NCBI GenBank assembly: GCA_003550305.1
Contig: QKYT01000299.1
Span: forward strand, 31,356-95,355
Length of the DNA: 64,000 nucleotides
Direction: 5' to 3'
Origin: Glomus cerebriforme
Lineage: Eukaryota > Glomeromycota > Glomeromycetes > Glomerales > Glomeraceae
Made by a program: the position numbers and the translations under genes. The notes beneath the pieces are model-generated. The model saw only the letters and a list, made by a program, of their open reading frames with translations, did no database searches and was not told the origin of the DNA. Every line of letters begins with the position of its first letter. The first letter of the stretch is position 1. Of this stretch, positions 1-10,790 are shown in pieces.

Positions 1-475
1 ATGGCAAAATGCTTCAAAATGTTACAATTTTAAATACTACAGAGTACTTCGATCTACAATACTTCGTAAATGTTACGATCATAATTATTACGGGACACTA
101 TGTGGTGAAATGCTTTGAAAATGTCACAGTTGGTAAATACTACAGAATACTTCGATCTACAATACTTCATAAATGTTACGATCGTAATTATTATGGGATA
201 CTATAGGGTGAAATACTTCAAAAATGTCAGTTAGTAAATACTACGAAGTACTTCAATCTATTATACTTTGTAAATGTTATGATCTGTAAATATTATGGAA
301 TACTCTGACTATAATACTTCAAAAAAGCTACGATTTGTAAATACTACAGAGTACTTCAATCCATAATACTTCATAAATATTATGATCTGTAAATATTATG
401 GAATACTCTAATTATAATACTTCGAAAAAGCTACAATTCGTAAATACTATAGGTTACTTTACCATAAATTTATGT
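1..475. repeat. Tandem array, period about 103 bp, more than four units
   Basis: Successive units begin near 8, 108, 212, 313 and 417 and share the phrases AATACTTCATAAATGTTACG and GTAAATACTACAGAGTACTT. Units diverge by roughly 10-20%. Each 103-bp unit looks like two related halves of about 50 bp, each built around an ACTTC...TAAAT...TACGAT phrase, so this may be a higher-order repeat of a smaller monomer. The short reading frame at 9-206 is a by-product of the array. The array runs off the left edge. Confidence 0.8.
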
Positions 476-865
476 AATTTTTACGATTTATAGGTTTTAT
501 GAAACCCTTTGTACTAAGAAATTTCCTGATGCTGTATATAAGAATTTTTTATAAGATCAGTATGCATACTTGATTTAAATCAGAAAAAATAAGCAAAATA
601 ATCTTCAAACTTTAGATTTTGTAATAAAAAAATTATTGATTTTATGACTACAAAATTAAAATCATATGTTACAATAAATATATAAATTTTTATTTGATCT
701 ACACATATCCAAACTACTATTATAATATATTATATAGTTATTTTTACCAGTTCATATCTTATATTCATCAGAAATATATAAACTGATTCCTAAAGATTCC
801 TAGAGATTCCAATTGGATTTTATCAACCTTATAATAATCACATATACTAAAACTATTTATTTAAC
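476..865. other. AT-rich spacer
   Basis: No coding signal, tandem structure or recognisable element is seen between the tandem array and the transposase remnant. Confidence 0.5.
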
Positions 866-2125
866 TCCAATATGCCTAAGGAATTTAGTGAAGATCTGCA
901 CTGATATATTATTTATCTTTAGTTTGATAATTTGCCTTCTAGAGAGATTGCAAACACTTTACATATGAGTAAAAATGTGATAAATAAAATTATAGAGACA
1001 TATAATTATTGAGCATGTGTTAAAAATCCTTTCAAAGGTATTTCTGATTGAAAAAAGCTGTTTAGTAGAGAAGATTTAACTGTACTTAGAAATCTCATTA
1101 CAGAAAAAGTAGACTGGTATTTAAATAAGTTAATTTATGAAATGGAATGCTTAACTAAAAAAAGAACATCTATTACAACTCTTTAGAGAAGACTTCATTA
1201 TTTGGAAATTATTTGAAAAAAGGTAAATAATTTATAAATCATATTAAATTTTTGAATCAAAATATCTAAAAAATATCTTTTTGATATAGTTATATGAAAA
1301 GAAATGAAATAATTTATGCATATTATTTAGCTACAATTGGTGAATATTATACTAAAATTAGTTTATTTTTCTTAATAAGAGTTCTAAAGATGAAAGAAAT
1401 TTATCATACTTATATAGATATTTATCTAAAAATATATGTGCTCAAAAAAAAAGTAATTTTTGTAAGAGAAAAATGATATACTATTGTATCTGCATTCACA
1501 TTGGAAGGGTTTGTTGCAGTTGATATATTTGAAGAAAGTTGTGATCGAAAAAGATTTGTTGATTTTATTTTTGATTAAGTGGTAAATAAAGAATTATATA
1601 ATTTATTAGTTTATTTTTATATGATTATTGATATTTTATTTTTTATTTTATTTTTAAGTACTAATAATGCAACCATATCCAAAAGATAACTATAGTTGCC
1701 TGCCTAAATCTTCTTAAAATCTTACAATTAATTTTGGCATCATAATAGGTTTCAGCAGGTTTTGTCTTTTGGCAAAGTTTTACTTTTTGGAATTTAATCA
1801 ACTTGCCTAAACCTTCTAGTTTCAGCAAGCAACCTTAAAAACTTAGAGATAACAGTGTAATTATAATGAATAATGCTAGAATACATCATGATGATGAATT
1901 AATAGTATTATTAGAAGATTTAAAATGTTATATTATTTTTCTTCTACCCTATTTTTCTGATTATAACCCTATAGAAACTGCATTTTTGACCATTAAATCA
2001 TAGATTAGGCATAATAATAATTTTATGAAAATTTGTAATAATCCTCTATATGCATTATTAGTTGCATGTAATCAAATAACTTCTCAAATGGCAGATTATC
2101 TTAAGTATTACCTATTAAAAATATA
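866..2125 (+). pseudogene. Decayed Tc1/mariner-like (DDE) transposase
   Basis: Conceptual translation in shifting frames gives an N-terminal helix-turn-helix stretch (LPSREIANTLHMSKNVINKI) near 930-1000. A middle section follows near 1430-1580 (KKVIFVREK, then TLEGFVAVDIFEESCDRKRF). The C-terminal DDE part is near 1862-2110 (NNARIHHDDEL, YIIFLP, DYNPIE). These are hallmarks of Tc1/mariner-type transposases in fungal genomes. The usual catalytic Asp before NARIHH is Asn here, several in-frame stops occur, and a MITE splits the gene at 1691-1846. GT...AG stretches near 1222-1290 and 1580-1658 could be former introns. Non-functional; the family call is confident, the boundaries are approximate. 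Confidence 0.75.
1691..1846. mobile_element. MITE inserted in the transposase remnant, 7-8 bp TSD
   Basis: A 156-bp block interrupts the transposase frame between GATAAC and AGTGTA. It is flanked by direct repeats AGATAAC at 1684-1690 and 1847-1853. Its ends carry imperfect inverted repeats (GTTGCCTGCCTAAATC against the complement of TTTCAGCAAGCAACC). Removing it in thought rejoins the transposase reading frame. Its left end resembles the left end of the element at 61823-62383 (TTGCTTGTCTAAACTCTTTT), so both probably belong to one family. The 7-8 bp duplication suggests hAT-type mobilisation. Confidence 0.7.
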
Positions 2126-2560
2126 TTTATTCATAATTTGTTGCCAACCTGCCATATAATACCCAAATGTATACTAGTAATAAGGTAAGCAAGTACCAAT
2201 ATTTTTATAATAAATTACGCATTTACCTACCTTAAATGTTATCTATCAAAAATATATTTATTCTCTACTTTTTTATTAACTTGCTATATGTTTCTTTTTG
2301 CACTTCCAAAAAAAAAATAATTTAAACATTTTAAAAATATATTGTAATATAATAACTTTATTTACTAATAACATGCATACCTCAACTACTTTTGACCAAA
2401 CTGATTACACTGGAACTGATAAATATTTGAGTAATTCAAGCAGTTATTTTGATAATGAATCTGATTTGAAATTAGATAATTATAATAGATAATGAAGAAA
2501 CTTCTTGCACTTCAATCAGCATTACTGAGACTCCATTATATTAGGAAATTTTTTAATGTG
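2126..2560. other. Spacer with one short open frame
   Basis: A 64-codon frame lies at 2298-2492 and is rich in Ser, Thr, Asp and Asn. No relatives are recognised, there is no splice context, and its composition is ordinary for a chance frame. No function is assigned. Confidence 0.3.
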
Positions 2561-3300
2561 AAAAATTGTAAAAATTTATGATTTTGTAAGTTTACAAAAG
2601 TTAATGTCATAATCTGAAAATTCTATAAATTTACGATTCTGTAAAATTTATGGTCAAAATACTTCATAAGTTTATAGTTCACAATCTTATGGTCAAAATA
2701 TTTGTAGGTTTTAAGGTTATGACATATATTACATACCTAATATTAGTTTCATAAGAAATCCTACTCCCCCTCTAGGTAAGATTTTTTTAACTAATAATAT
2801 TTAAATATATATATAGTATTAATTTTGACTAATAAAAATACATGATTTTATGTCACGTAAAGATTTTACTTTACCTTCCCACCCCCTAAAATATTACCAT
2901 AAATATCACTCTTCTTATGATTCTGTAAGATTTATATGATCTTATAATCAAAATATTTTGTATATTTATGATCCATAAGATTTATGGTCAAAATACTTTG
3001 TAGATTTATAATTTGTAAGAATTACATGATATTATGATCAAAATATTTCATATATTTACAGTCCATAAGATTTACATGATATTATGATCAAATATTTCAT
3101 ATATTTATTGTTCGTAAGATTTACATAATATTACAGTTAAAATATTTCATATATTTACAATCCGTAAAATTTATATAATATTATAGTCAAATACTTTGTA
3201 TATTTATAGTTTATAAGATTTATATGATATTACAGTTAAAATACTTTGTATATTTATAGTCTATAGAATTTACATGATATTATAATAGAAATACTTAACA
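2561..3300. repeat. Degenerate tandem array, period about 50 bp
   Basis: From about 2920 to 3295 a roughly 50-bp unit repeats seven or so times, with a core like TACATGATATTATGATCAAA then ATATTTCATATATTTACAGTCC then ATAAGATT. More diverged units lie at 2560-2740, including GGTCAAAATACTTCATAAGT. The core resembles half of the 103-bp unit at 1-475, so the two arrays are probably related. No coding capacity. Confidence 0.75.
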
Positions 3301-3611
3301 TGACTGTAAATTATTAAGATTTAATTCACAAATGAATTTAATATAATTTTGAAAAATCATAATTTTTATTAAATTGAAGAGATCATCTATCTCCTTAAAA
3401 ACAAGACTTATATTGTTAAATATACATGTGTTTATGTAAGAAAAGTTTTAGTTTAAAATTGATTTAAATAATTAATTTGGCTTATGTCTAAACTGCAACT
3501 ATTCATGAAAGCTTACCTCTCCATAATCAGAAAAACTTAATAAATTAACAAATAATAATTTATGAATATTGTATTGTGATATTTATTATTTAACGTCACA
3601 AAATAATGATA
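3301..3611. other. AT-rich spacer
   Basis: No gene or repeat structure recognised. It lies between the 50-bp array and the terminal-inverted-repeat element. Confidence 0.4.
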
Positions 3612-4480
3612 TACAGTCATTCTTCTCTATAATCACACCCTTCGAGACCACTAAATACTGTGATTATAGTGAGATATTCTTATAAAAAGGGTTTTTACTA
3701 TATAATCACATATATAATAAATTGTTATATTGGTGTGATTATATTAAAAAATTTCTTACTAAAAATAGCTAAAAATAATATAATAAAATTAAATTTTTAA
3801 AACATTAAAAAATTTTTTTTTAAAAAAAATCTTAAATAAAATAACTATAATTTTTATTGTTTAATACAAAAATATTAGTGTGAAAACAAAAAATTTCTAA
3901 AAAAAAACTATTTCCCTCCTACTCACCCACCGGCCGCAGCTTTATTATATAGTTTTTTTAGATTATATGAACATGTAATCTTTGTTATACAATCACGTAA
4001 AAAAAATTACATAAATATAAAATGTTTATTTTAGTCACGTACACAAATATGTAATAAAATCATACAACTATAAATAGTTTTATTATGTGTCACGTAAAGA
4101 CACGTAAATTTATTTCAGTCATGTATACAAATATGTAAAAAGAATTACACAAGACTTTTTACGTGTTTACGTGTTATTTTTATTTATACTTCTTAATTAA
4201 AGTAAATTAAGGAGTAAATATAATTCTAAAAAAAGTGTTAATTTGTTAAAATACTTATATTAAATTTTTAATAATTTTATGTTAAATTTGATGAGTATAT
4301 AATATCTGAAGTCCTATTGATGTAACTATAAAAAGAGAAATTTTTATATGTTAACTATTATATTGGGACCAATAATTGCTGTGATAGTGACTATAATCGA
4401 TTTGTGACTACAAAGAGAATATTTTACTATATAAAAATTCAGGACTTACAGGGGGGTGACTATAGAGGGGAATGACTGTA
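3612..4480. mobile_element. Non-autonomous TIR element, 869 bp, TA-flanked (pogo/Tc1-like)
   Basis: The left end reads TACAGTCATTCTTCTCTATA, continuing to ATCACACCC. The right end is its imperfect inverted copy, GGTGACTATAGAGGGGAATG followed by ACTGTA, with TA at both outer edges. The interior has no transposase frame. It contains a local duplication of about 80 bp period (TATGTAATAAAATCATACAA near 4050 and a similar phrase near 4130), repeated ACGTGT/CACGTAA motifs and a GC-richer island near 3930 (CCACCGGCCGCAGC). The ends and TA target suggest a Tc1/mariner-pogo MITE; the superfamily call is inference. Confidence 0.65.
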
Positions 4481-4750
4481 GTTATAATTATATCTAGATG
4501 ATTTTAACCAAATATATATAAATAAAATGATATATAATTGCATGTTGATAACTATTATTAGAAGCAATAAATAGGAAGCAGAAAGGAAGTTTAAAGTGAT
4601 ATGAAAGGAGTGAAAGAAGAAAAAGTAATAAAAGAAGAAAAAATAAGAAAAACTGTGAGAATGGCAAAACATTTACATATGTACATATATAATAATGAAT
4701 TAATATAATTTTTTGAGTCTTTGTATCCATATATATATATTTTATATGGG

Positions 4751-5309
4751 TCTGAGTTATTTTTCCAACAATTATTTCACTGACAGTCATTTCTCCAACA
4801 AGGTCATTTCTCTAACAGTCATTTTACTAACAGTTATTTTCCCAACAGGATTATTTTCCAAACAATCATTTCCCTGATAAATATAGTTTCATTTTCTAGT
4901 TTAGACAAAGTGACTCTTAGTGGGTTTATCTAATATTATAATCTGATTCCAATAGAAATTTTATTTTATGTCCCTTAATATTAGATGTATAAAAATAAAA
5001 ATAAAAATAAAAATAAAAAAGGATTAAAAATCTTAGTATAATAAAAAAAAAATGTTTAAAAATTCAAAATCTTAGTTTTTTTTAATTAATATTTTTTAAA
5101 GGTTTAATTCTTTAAACTGTATATTTTATCTTATTTTTTTTGAAAATAAATAAAAAAGTATACAATAAATTAAGTATTAATATTATAAAATGAAGCATTT
5201 ACCATTTTCTTAGATAAAATAATTTTTTTCTGTTGGGAAAATGGTTGTTGAAAAAATGATTATGTCAGAGAAATGATTGTCAGTAAAATGATTGTTAGTG
5301 AAATAACCC
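4751..5309. mobile_element. Dispersed element with subrepeat-built inverted ends, copy A
   Basis: The left flank (4755-4880) is an array of short units of about 14-18 bp around CCAACAGTCATTT and CTGACAGTCATTT. The right flank (5230-5309) carries the complementary units (GAAATGATTGTCAGTAAAAT). Between them is a non-coding core with ATATAGTTTCATTTTCTAGT, ACTCTTAG, GTCCCTTAATATTAGAT and AAATGAAGCATTTACCATTT. The same core in the same order is found at 62778-63565. The antisense open frames at 4460-4790 are not genes. The ends act as terminal inverted repeats made of short tandem repeats. No transposase is encoded. Confidence 0.7.
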
Positions 5310-5790
5310 TACGGTCTCATTTTACATTGATCTTTACATGATTAATAACTTGAATAATATAATTAATATTTAATATTTTGTGAATTTTAACTTTTTTTCT
5401 GAATTTTATATTTTTATTTCCATATATCATTAGTGAATTTTTTAACACCATAAAGATCTGCAAAGTTCTACAACCTTGCTAATGTGCAGTACAGAAAAAA
5501 AATAAAGATTGCTAAGAATCCAAAAACTGTGAGAAATTTTATCATTAATCTATGAAATATTTCTTTGCATTTTGACCATTTATTTATTTATTTTAGTTTG
5601 AAAGCTAATTATAGTAATTTATGTTTTATTAATTTTATTAATTACAGTCAAATATATTTAAAATTAAATTACAAAAAAAACTAAGTTTCTATTCTTTGAT
5701 TTTTTCTTTACATGTTATTAATAGTTTGAACATAGTTCCAGTTTGTTTGATTCTAATAAATAACTAAGATATTTTTATTAAAATTTCACA
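5310..5790. other. AT-rich spacer
   Basis: No coding frame or recognisable repeat was found. Composition is extremely AT-rich. Confidence 0.4.
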
Positions 5791-6830
5791 TATTTATGCC
5801 CAAAAGAATCTATAAAAGAAAATAAATAATAAATGTTAGTTATTAATATTTATTAAAAAAGAAATTAAAAAAAATTTAAAGGTATTATACTATTGAAATC
5901 CTATAATTCACTCGAAAGAACCTACAAAAAAATAACGAAACATTAGTTAGTAACATTTTGTTAAAAATAAAAAAAAAATAAAAAATTTTTCGAAGGTATT
6001 ATATACCTTCAATTTGTAATATCACGCATGAAATCTACAAAAGAAAAGTGAAGCATTAGTTGATATTTCGTTAAAAAAGAAACAAATCTTCAAGAGTACT
6101 ATTTACCTTCAAAAAAGTCACGAAGAATACCAAAACCTAAAAAAGAAACTAATAAAATGTTAATAAAAAGTTTTACTAAGAAAAACAAAAACATATATAT
6201 ATATATTTTTCAAAACTAACTTTTAAAATCTATAATACCAATGTCTGAAAACTTATAAAAAAAAAATTGAAACATTAGTTTAACATTTTATTGAAAAATA
6301 TTTTTGAAGGTATTTATTTACCTTCGAAGTTCTCTTATTTCACATTAGAAGAAATCTATAAAGAAAGAAAAATAAATGTTAATTATTAATATTTTGTTAA
6401 ATACAATAAAAGAAATCTTTAAAGTTCAGGTCAAATTCTGAAGCTAAAATCCTAATCTTTGAAGTCCAAGTCAAATCTGAACTTACAAGAAAAAAAAAGA
6501 ACATTACATTAGTAACATTTCTTTTAATACCCTTTCCCTTTACTACAAACCTATTTTGAAGTCTCATACCTGAAGACCCAAACTTACAAAAGAAAGAACA
6601 TTAGCTAACATTCATTAAATTAAAAAAAAACAAAAAAAAAAACAGAATTTTGAAGAATTACCTTTGAAAAAGAAGTTCTTCAGCTTTCTAAACCTAAAGA
6701 AATAAAAAGAACATTAGTAAATAAAAAAAATCATAAAAAATAAAAAAAATTCATTTTGAAATCTTATCTTTGAAATAAGGAGCTCAGAATTTATATTTCG
6801 ACTTCCAAACCTAAAAAAAATACTTGGTTA
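5791..6830. repeat. Long degenerate tandem array, period about 105-120 bp
   Basis: About nine diverged units share the order AATCTACAAAAGAAA, ACATTAGTTAGTAACATTTT, GTTAAAAA, poly-A and then a small palindrome GAAGGTATTATATACCTTC (clearest near 5994-6012). Divergence is high and unit length varies. No coding capacity is evident. Confidence 0.55.
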
Positions 6831-6999
6831 ATTAGTTCAGTCCAGTTCAGTCCAATTATAATATAATTTATATTTATATATTTATATGAAATTATAATTA
6901 TTTATTTCTTATAAATTTACATTGTAAATAAATTAAAGTTTTCACAATATTTAGGAGGTTTTAAAGTAACATTAAACAATTTACCCAACTCCCATTTTG

Positions 7000-8390
7000 C
7001 ATTATTATCTCTTTAGAGATGAATTTGATTAGAAAGATAAGTCGAAGATATATTATCTCCAAAATTATTATTAAGCATATCTTTGTATTTCATATTTCTT
7101 TTCACATTTTTTTCTGCATCTAACATTTTATTTCACATAGTTAAAATTATACCTTGTTAAATGTCCATTATTTTCAATTATATTTAAGTCAGAATCATTT
7201 TCATCCAATTCATTACCTTGTCAATCTTCATTTTTATTTCATTATTATTATGATTCTCTTCTTCATTTTCAATATTTTTGGCTGAATCTGAATAATACAT
7301 ATTTTTTATTATTTCAAATTCTTGATTTCTATATGCTTGATTAATTATACTACAAATTTGAGCTATTGAAAGTACTTTTTTATGTTAATTATAAAAAAAA
7401 TGATTTATTATTAATAAATACTAGATAATTTTATTTAATTACTTTATTAAAATATTAAAATTAACTTACGTTTAAGTGATTTTACTGATGCAGCATTAAC
7501 TGCAATTCCAACAATTTTTTTTGCAATAAATCCAAGTTCTTTTATTTTTTCAGAGCATCAAATCCAATATTGTAATACATCTCCTTTCCATTGTTTCCAT
7601 GTCACATCATTAAAAGGATATTGTTTATTTTGATATAAACCAAATTCACATAAAATACTTACTGGTTCCTTTTATATTCATGTGCAATAATAATATATTA
7701 CCCATTATCCTATATTAACCAAATTCATATTAGAAAGTTCTATATCAAATTTATCAAACTGATAATCAGGATGAAGGATAAATGAAAAAATTAATAATGG
7801 TTGTTCCTACGTTTTCTCAAATTTCAAGATGAATACACATTCAATTAGATAATTTGTCATCTTCATAATTATTAAACAGGTTATAAAAATATCTAAATGA
7901 ATGAAGAACTTTAAATAAATAGGCTTTGTTTTGCTGGAGTATATTTAAATATCTGTAAAGTAGTAAAAGTATTTGTTTAAAATTTCAAATTGATTGCCAA
8001 AAATTATAATCATTAATTGGTTGACATATATCTGCAGGAAGTTTAAGTTCATCATTCCTATTTCTTTATAAAGAAGAACCTTTGAATTATCAGATAGCTC
8101 ATATTTAGCAACTAATGTCTATTAAACAATAAATTACAATAAACAAATATTATGTTAGTTTATATATATATAAAATAATACTATAAATACCTTTAATGTT
8201 TCTTTTGTATTTAGGATACTTTCAAAATAGTAAAAATAGCTATTTCACCTAGTATTACCAGGTAAAATTAAATTAATAAATTTTTATATTGGTTCATTTG
8301 TTTATCTCGCAATTTTCCAATGAAATAAGTGTGCAATTTTAAAGTAAAATATGTTGCAATTTTATTTGCATCTTTTGCTACTTGGGTTCC
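7000..8390 (-). pseudogene. Decayed hAT-family transposase
   Basis: Read on the complement, fragments in broken frames match the C-terminal half of hAT transposases. Near 8230-8340 is a LILPGNTR segment followed by an ILNTKETLK-like stretch. Near 7590-7620 is a WKQWKGDVLQYW segment. The dimerisation region near 7480-7560 reads ELGFIAKKIVGIAVNAASVK, like the VNAASVERLWS block of the family. The end near 7270-7390 reads VLSIAQICSIINQAYRNQEF. Stops and frame changes are frequent. The region immediately upstream in sense is replaced by an AAATC-rich low-complexity tract. Confidence 0.7.
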
Positions 8391-8625
8391 TCAAACTCGA
8401 ATCAAATCAAATATGAAGCTAATTTGAATTTGTCAAATCAAATTAGATTCAAATCAAATTTGAATCAAATATCAAATATTTGTCAAATTGTCTAATCAAA
8501 TTAAAGAATTTTCAAATCAAATCAAATCAAATTTAAATCAAATCAAAAAAAGCTGATTTGAATTTGCAAATTCAAATCAAATTCAAATTAAATGTCAAAT
8601 GTCAAATCAAATTGTGTATCCCTAC
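8391..8625. repeat. AAATC/TTTGA low-complexity quasi-palindromic tract
   Basis: Some 235 bp are built almost wholly from AAATC, AAATTC and TTTGAATCAAAT words in both orientations (for example TTTGAATCAAATATCAAATA). Because AAATCAAATTTG-type words are near self-complementary, the tract can form many small hairpins. It borders the hAT remnant. Confidence 0.75.
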
Positions 8626-9285
8626 ATGCCTAATAAATAAATATTCACATTAATTAAAAAATACATAATAAAAATAGACTTTATTAAACTTTGCATACTG
8701 CACACTAGCATACTGTAATGCACTATCTGTGAAAATCCCTGTTGGAGAAGAAAGACTAAAAGAGAGCAAGGAATAAAACCTTGAAGAATAAATAAAGGCC
8801 AATTAAGGGACGTTGCAAAAGTGTGAGACTAAATATCAATGAGAAAATTTCACAATACTTTGGATATTCAGATGTATCATGATTCTGCAATAAAATCTAG
8901 GAGAGTAATTTTGAACTGATTGAATAAGATCAGAAAATTATTGTAAGGAGGCGTTAGATACAATCCTTTTTTATATAATGCATATATAAACTCTAAAATT
9001 TATCAAAATAAAATTGACCAGTTAAAATCGTTAATTTTAAAATCATAATTTAAGCCAAATTTTTTATAATTCTGGCCAAATCTATAATGCCGGCCTAAAT
9101 TAGACAAAAAAACGCAAAAATGCAGGTCAAAGGTAACACTATATTTACATTATATAACATTCTAACCTAAAAATTAAAAATAAATCTTATGTTCTTCATT
9201 TACGATTTTATTAAATTTTTTTTTCTCTTTACTTGTATTATTTGAAAAGAATCTTAAATTAATGTTAGTTTATTGTTTTTTTTTT
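8626..9285. other. AT-rich spacer
   Basis: No supported gene. A few short open frames on either strand have no recognisable content. Confidence 0.35.
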
Positions 9286-10790
9286 TGACAATATATCTGA
9301 AAATAAAGATGACTTCACTAGTTTATTTGCTGAAATTGCTAGTATAAATAAGGCAAAAGAATTGGTTACTTTTAATTTAGATAGCATGAATGATGATGAA
9401 TTTAAAAATACTAATTGGAAAACTAGTTTTGCATTAACTATAGCAAATGAAAGTATAGAAGCAGAAAATAAAATAGAAATACCACAAATAAATAGTTCAA
9501 AATTGACTTCATATGTATTGGTAAATATAATAAATGGGTCAATTTAAAGATGCAGTGAAACTAAAGATTTATGAGAACTTTCACAATTAATTAGTACATG
9601 GCAAATTAATAGCAGTTTGTAAAGCTGTTAGAAAATCTTGGAATATGTTTTAGTTATTTTGCATTTGACCAAAATTGACTTTATGAAAAAAATACTAAAA
9701 AGAACAAAATTTTTATACTGGAGGCGTTGTTTATTTTGTTATTTTTTTAGCTGTAAAAAATTTTGTCATAAATACTCAGGGAATAAAAACCTACTTGTAC
9801 CATGTATTGGATATAAATCATGCTATGTATTACAAATTAATGAACCAATCATTACTATAGCAAAAATACAGCAAAAATTATGGTATATATGTTGTAATTG
9901 CTTTAAAAAAAAATGGTGAACATTTGTATGTGAGACCATGAAAATCAGTACCATGATGTAAAATGCAAGAAAATCATAATGAAGATGTATCTTGCTAATT
10001 CTAATAATGATTTATTAAAAATAAAAGCATTAACTTATTTTATAATTCTACCTTATTATCTACAAATAAAAATAGTATATATTTACCAGCACTAATAATA
10101 TTAGCACTATATGAACTACCCAGCTTTTTTGTTATTAGTTCTCTTTTTAAGTTATATTGTATAAAAGTTCAAAAATTACTATTATAATTTTCAGAATTTT
10201 CAAAAAATTGGATCACAAATAGGACTTGAACTATTAAAAAATAAAAAATAAATTTTACAAAAAAAGAAAGAATTAGAAAAACTAAACTCATTAGAAGAAT
10301 ATAAGCCAGCACTGCCATTAAAACTTTATGGATTGAATAGTATTATACAAATCTTATTTGAAAAAAGAAGGGAATATGCAAATTAGCAAAAAAATATACT
10401 GTAAACATGGTGATAATGATTGTAAACAAATTAATAATGATAATAAAATTCAAAAAGTAGTAATTTTTATTTATTCAATAATAATTTTAGTTGGATTTAA
10501 AAGTATAAAAATATGGCTTACTAGAATGATCTAGTTTATGCCAAAAACTGCATTTACTTTATCAGTAAATGCAGCAAGAGTTACCAGAAAATATAAACAT
10601 ATTTTTGAAATAAAACATATAGAACCACTATTAGGTCAATGGCATGCAAGCAAAGATATGTGCAGCATGTTACTTACAATATTTTTAAGATATGGCATTT
10701 ATAATATAGTGGCAATACTTGGTGTAGTTTTTTTAGACAAACTTGAAAAAGTAATTGATTATTGATCTCATAATAGACTTGAAAAAACTC
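9286..10790 (+). pseudogene. Frameshifted remnants of an unrecognised repeat-borne gene
   Basis: Three stretches look formerly coding but lie in different frames. The first is 9362-9547, with FALTIANESIEAENKIEIPQ. The second is about 10255-10390, with an LNSLEEYKPALPLKLYGLNS stretch followed by IIQILFEKRREYAN. The third is 10538-10765, starting MPKTAFTLSVNAARVTRKYK and continuing with HIEPLLGQWHASKDMCSMLL. The last two look like successive parts of one protein. Their non-random amino-acid content suggests decay of a multicopy gene or transposon protein, but I do not recognise the family and assign no function. Confidence 0.4.

Noticed and set aside
1..3300. CRISPR-like direct repeats
   Set aside because: The units are contiguous and diverged, without unique spacers; this is eukaryotic satellite-type DNA.
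4460..4790. Hydrophobic antisense frames of 70 and 98 codons
   Set aside because: They are translations of A/T-rich and subrepeat DNA next to copy A of the dispersed element, with no gene context.
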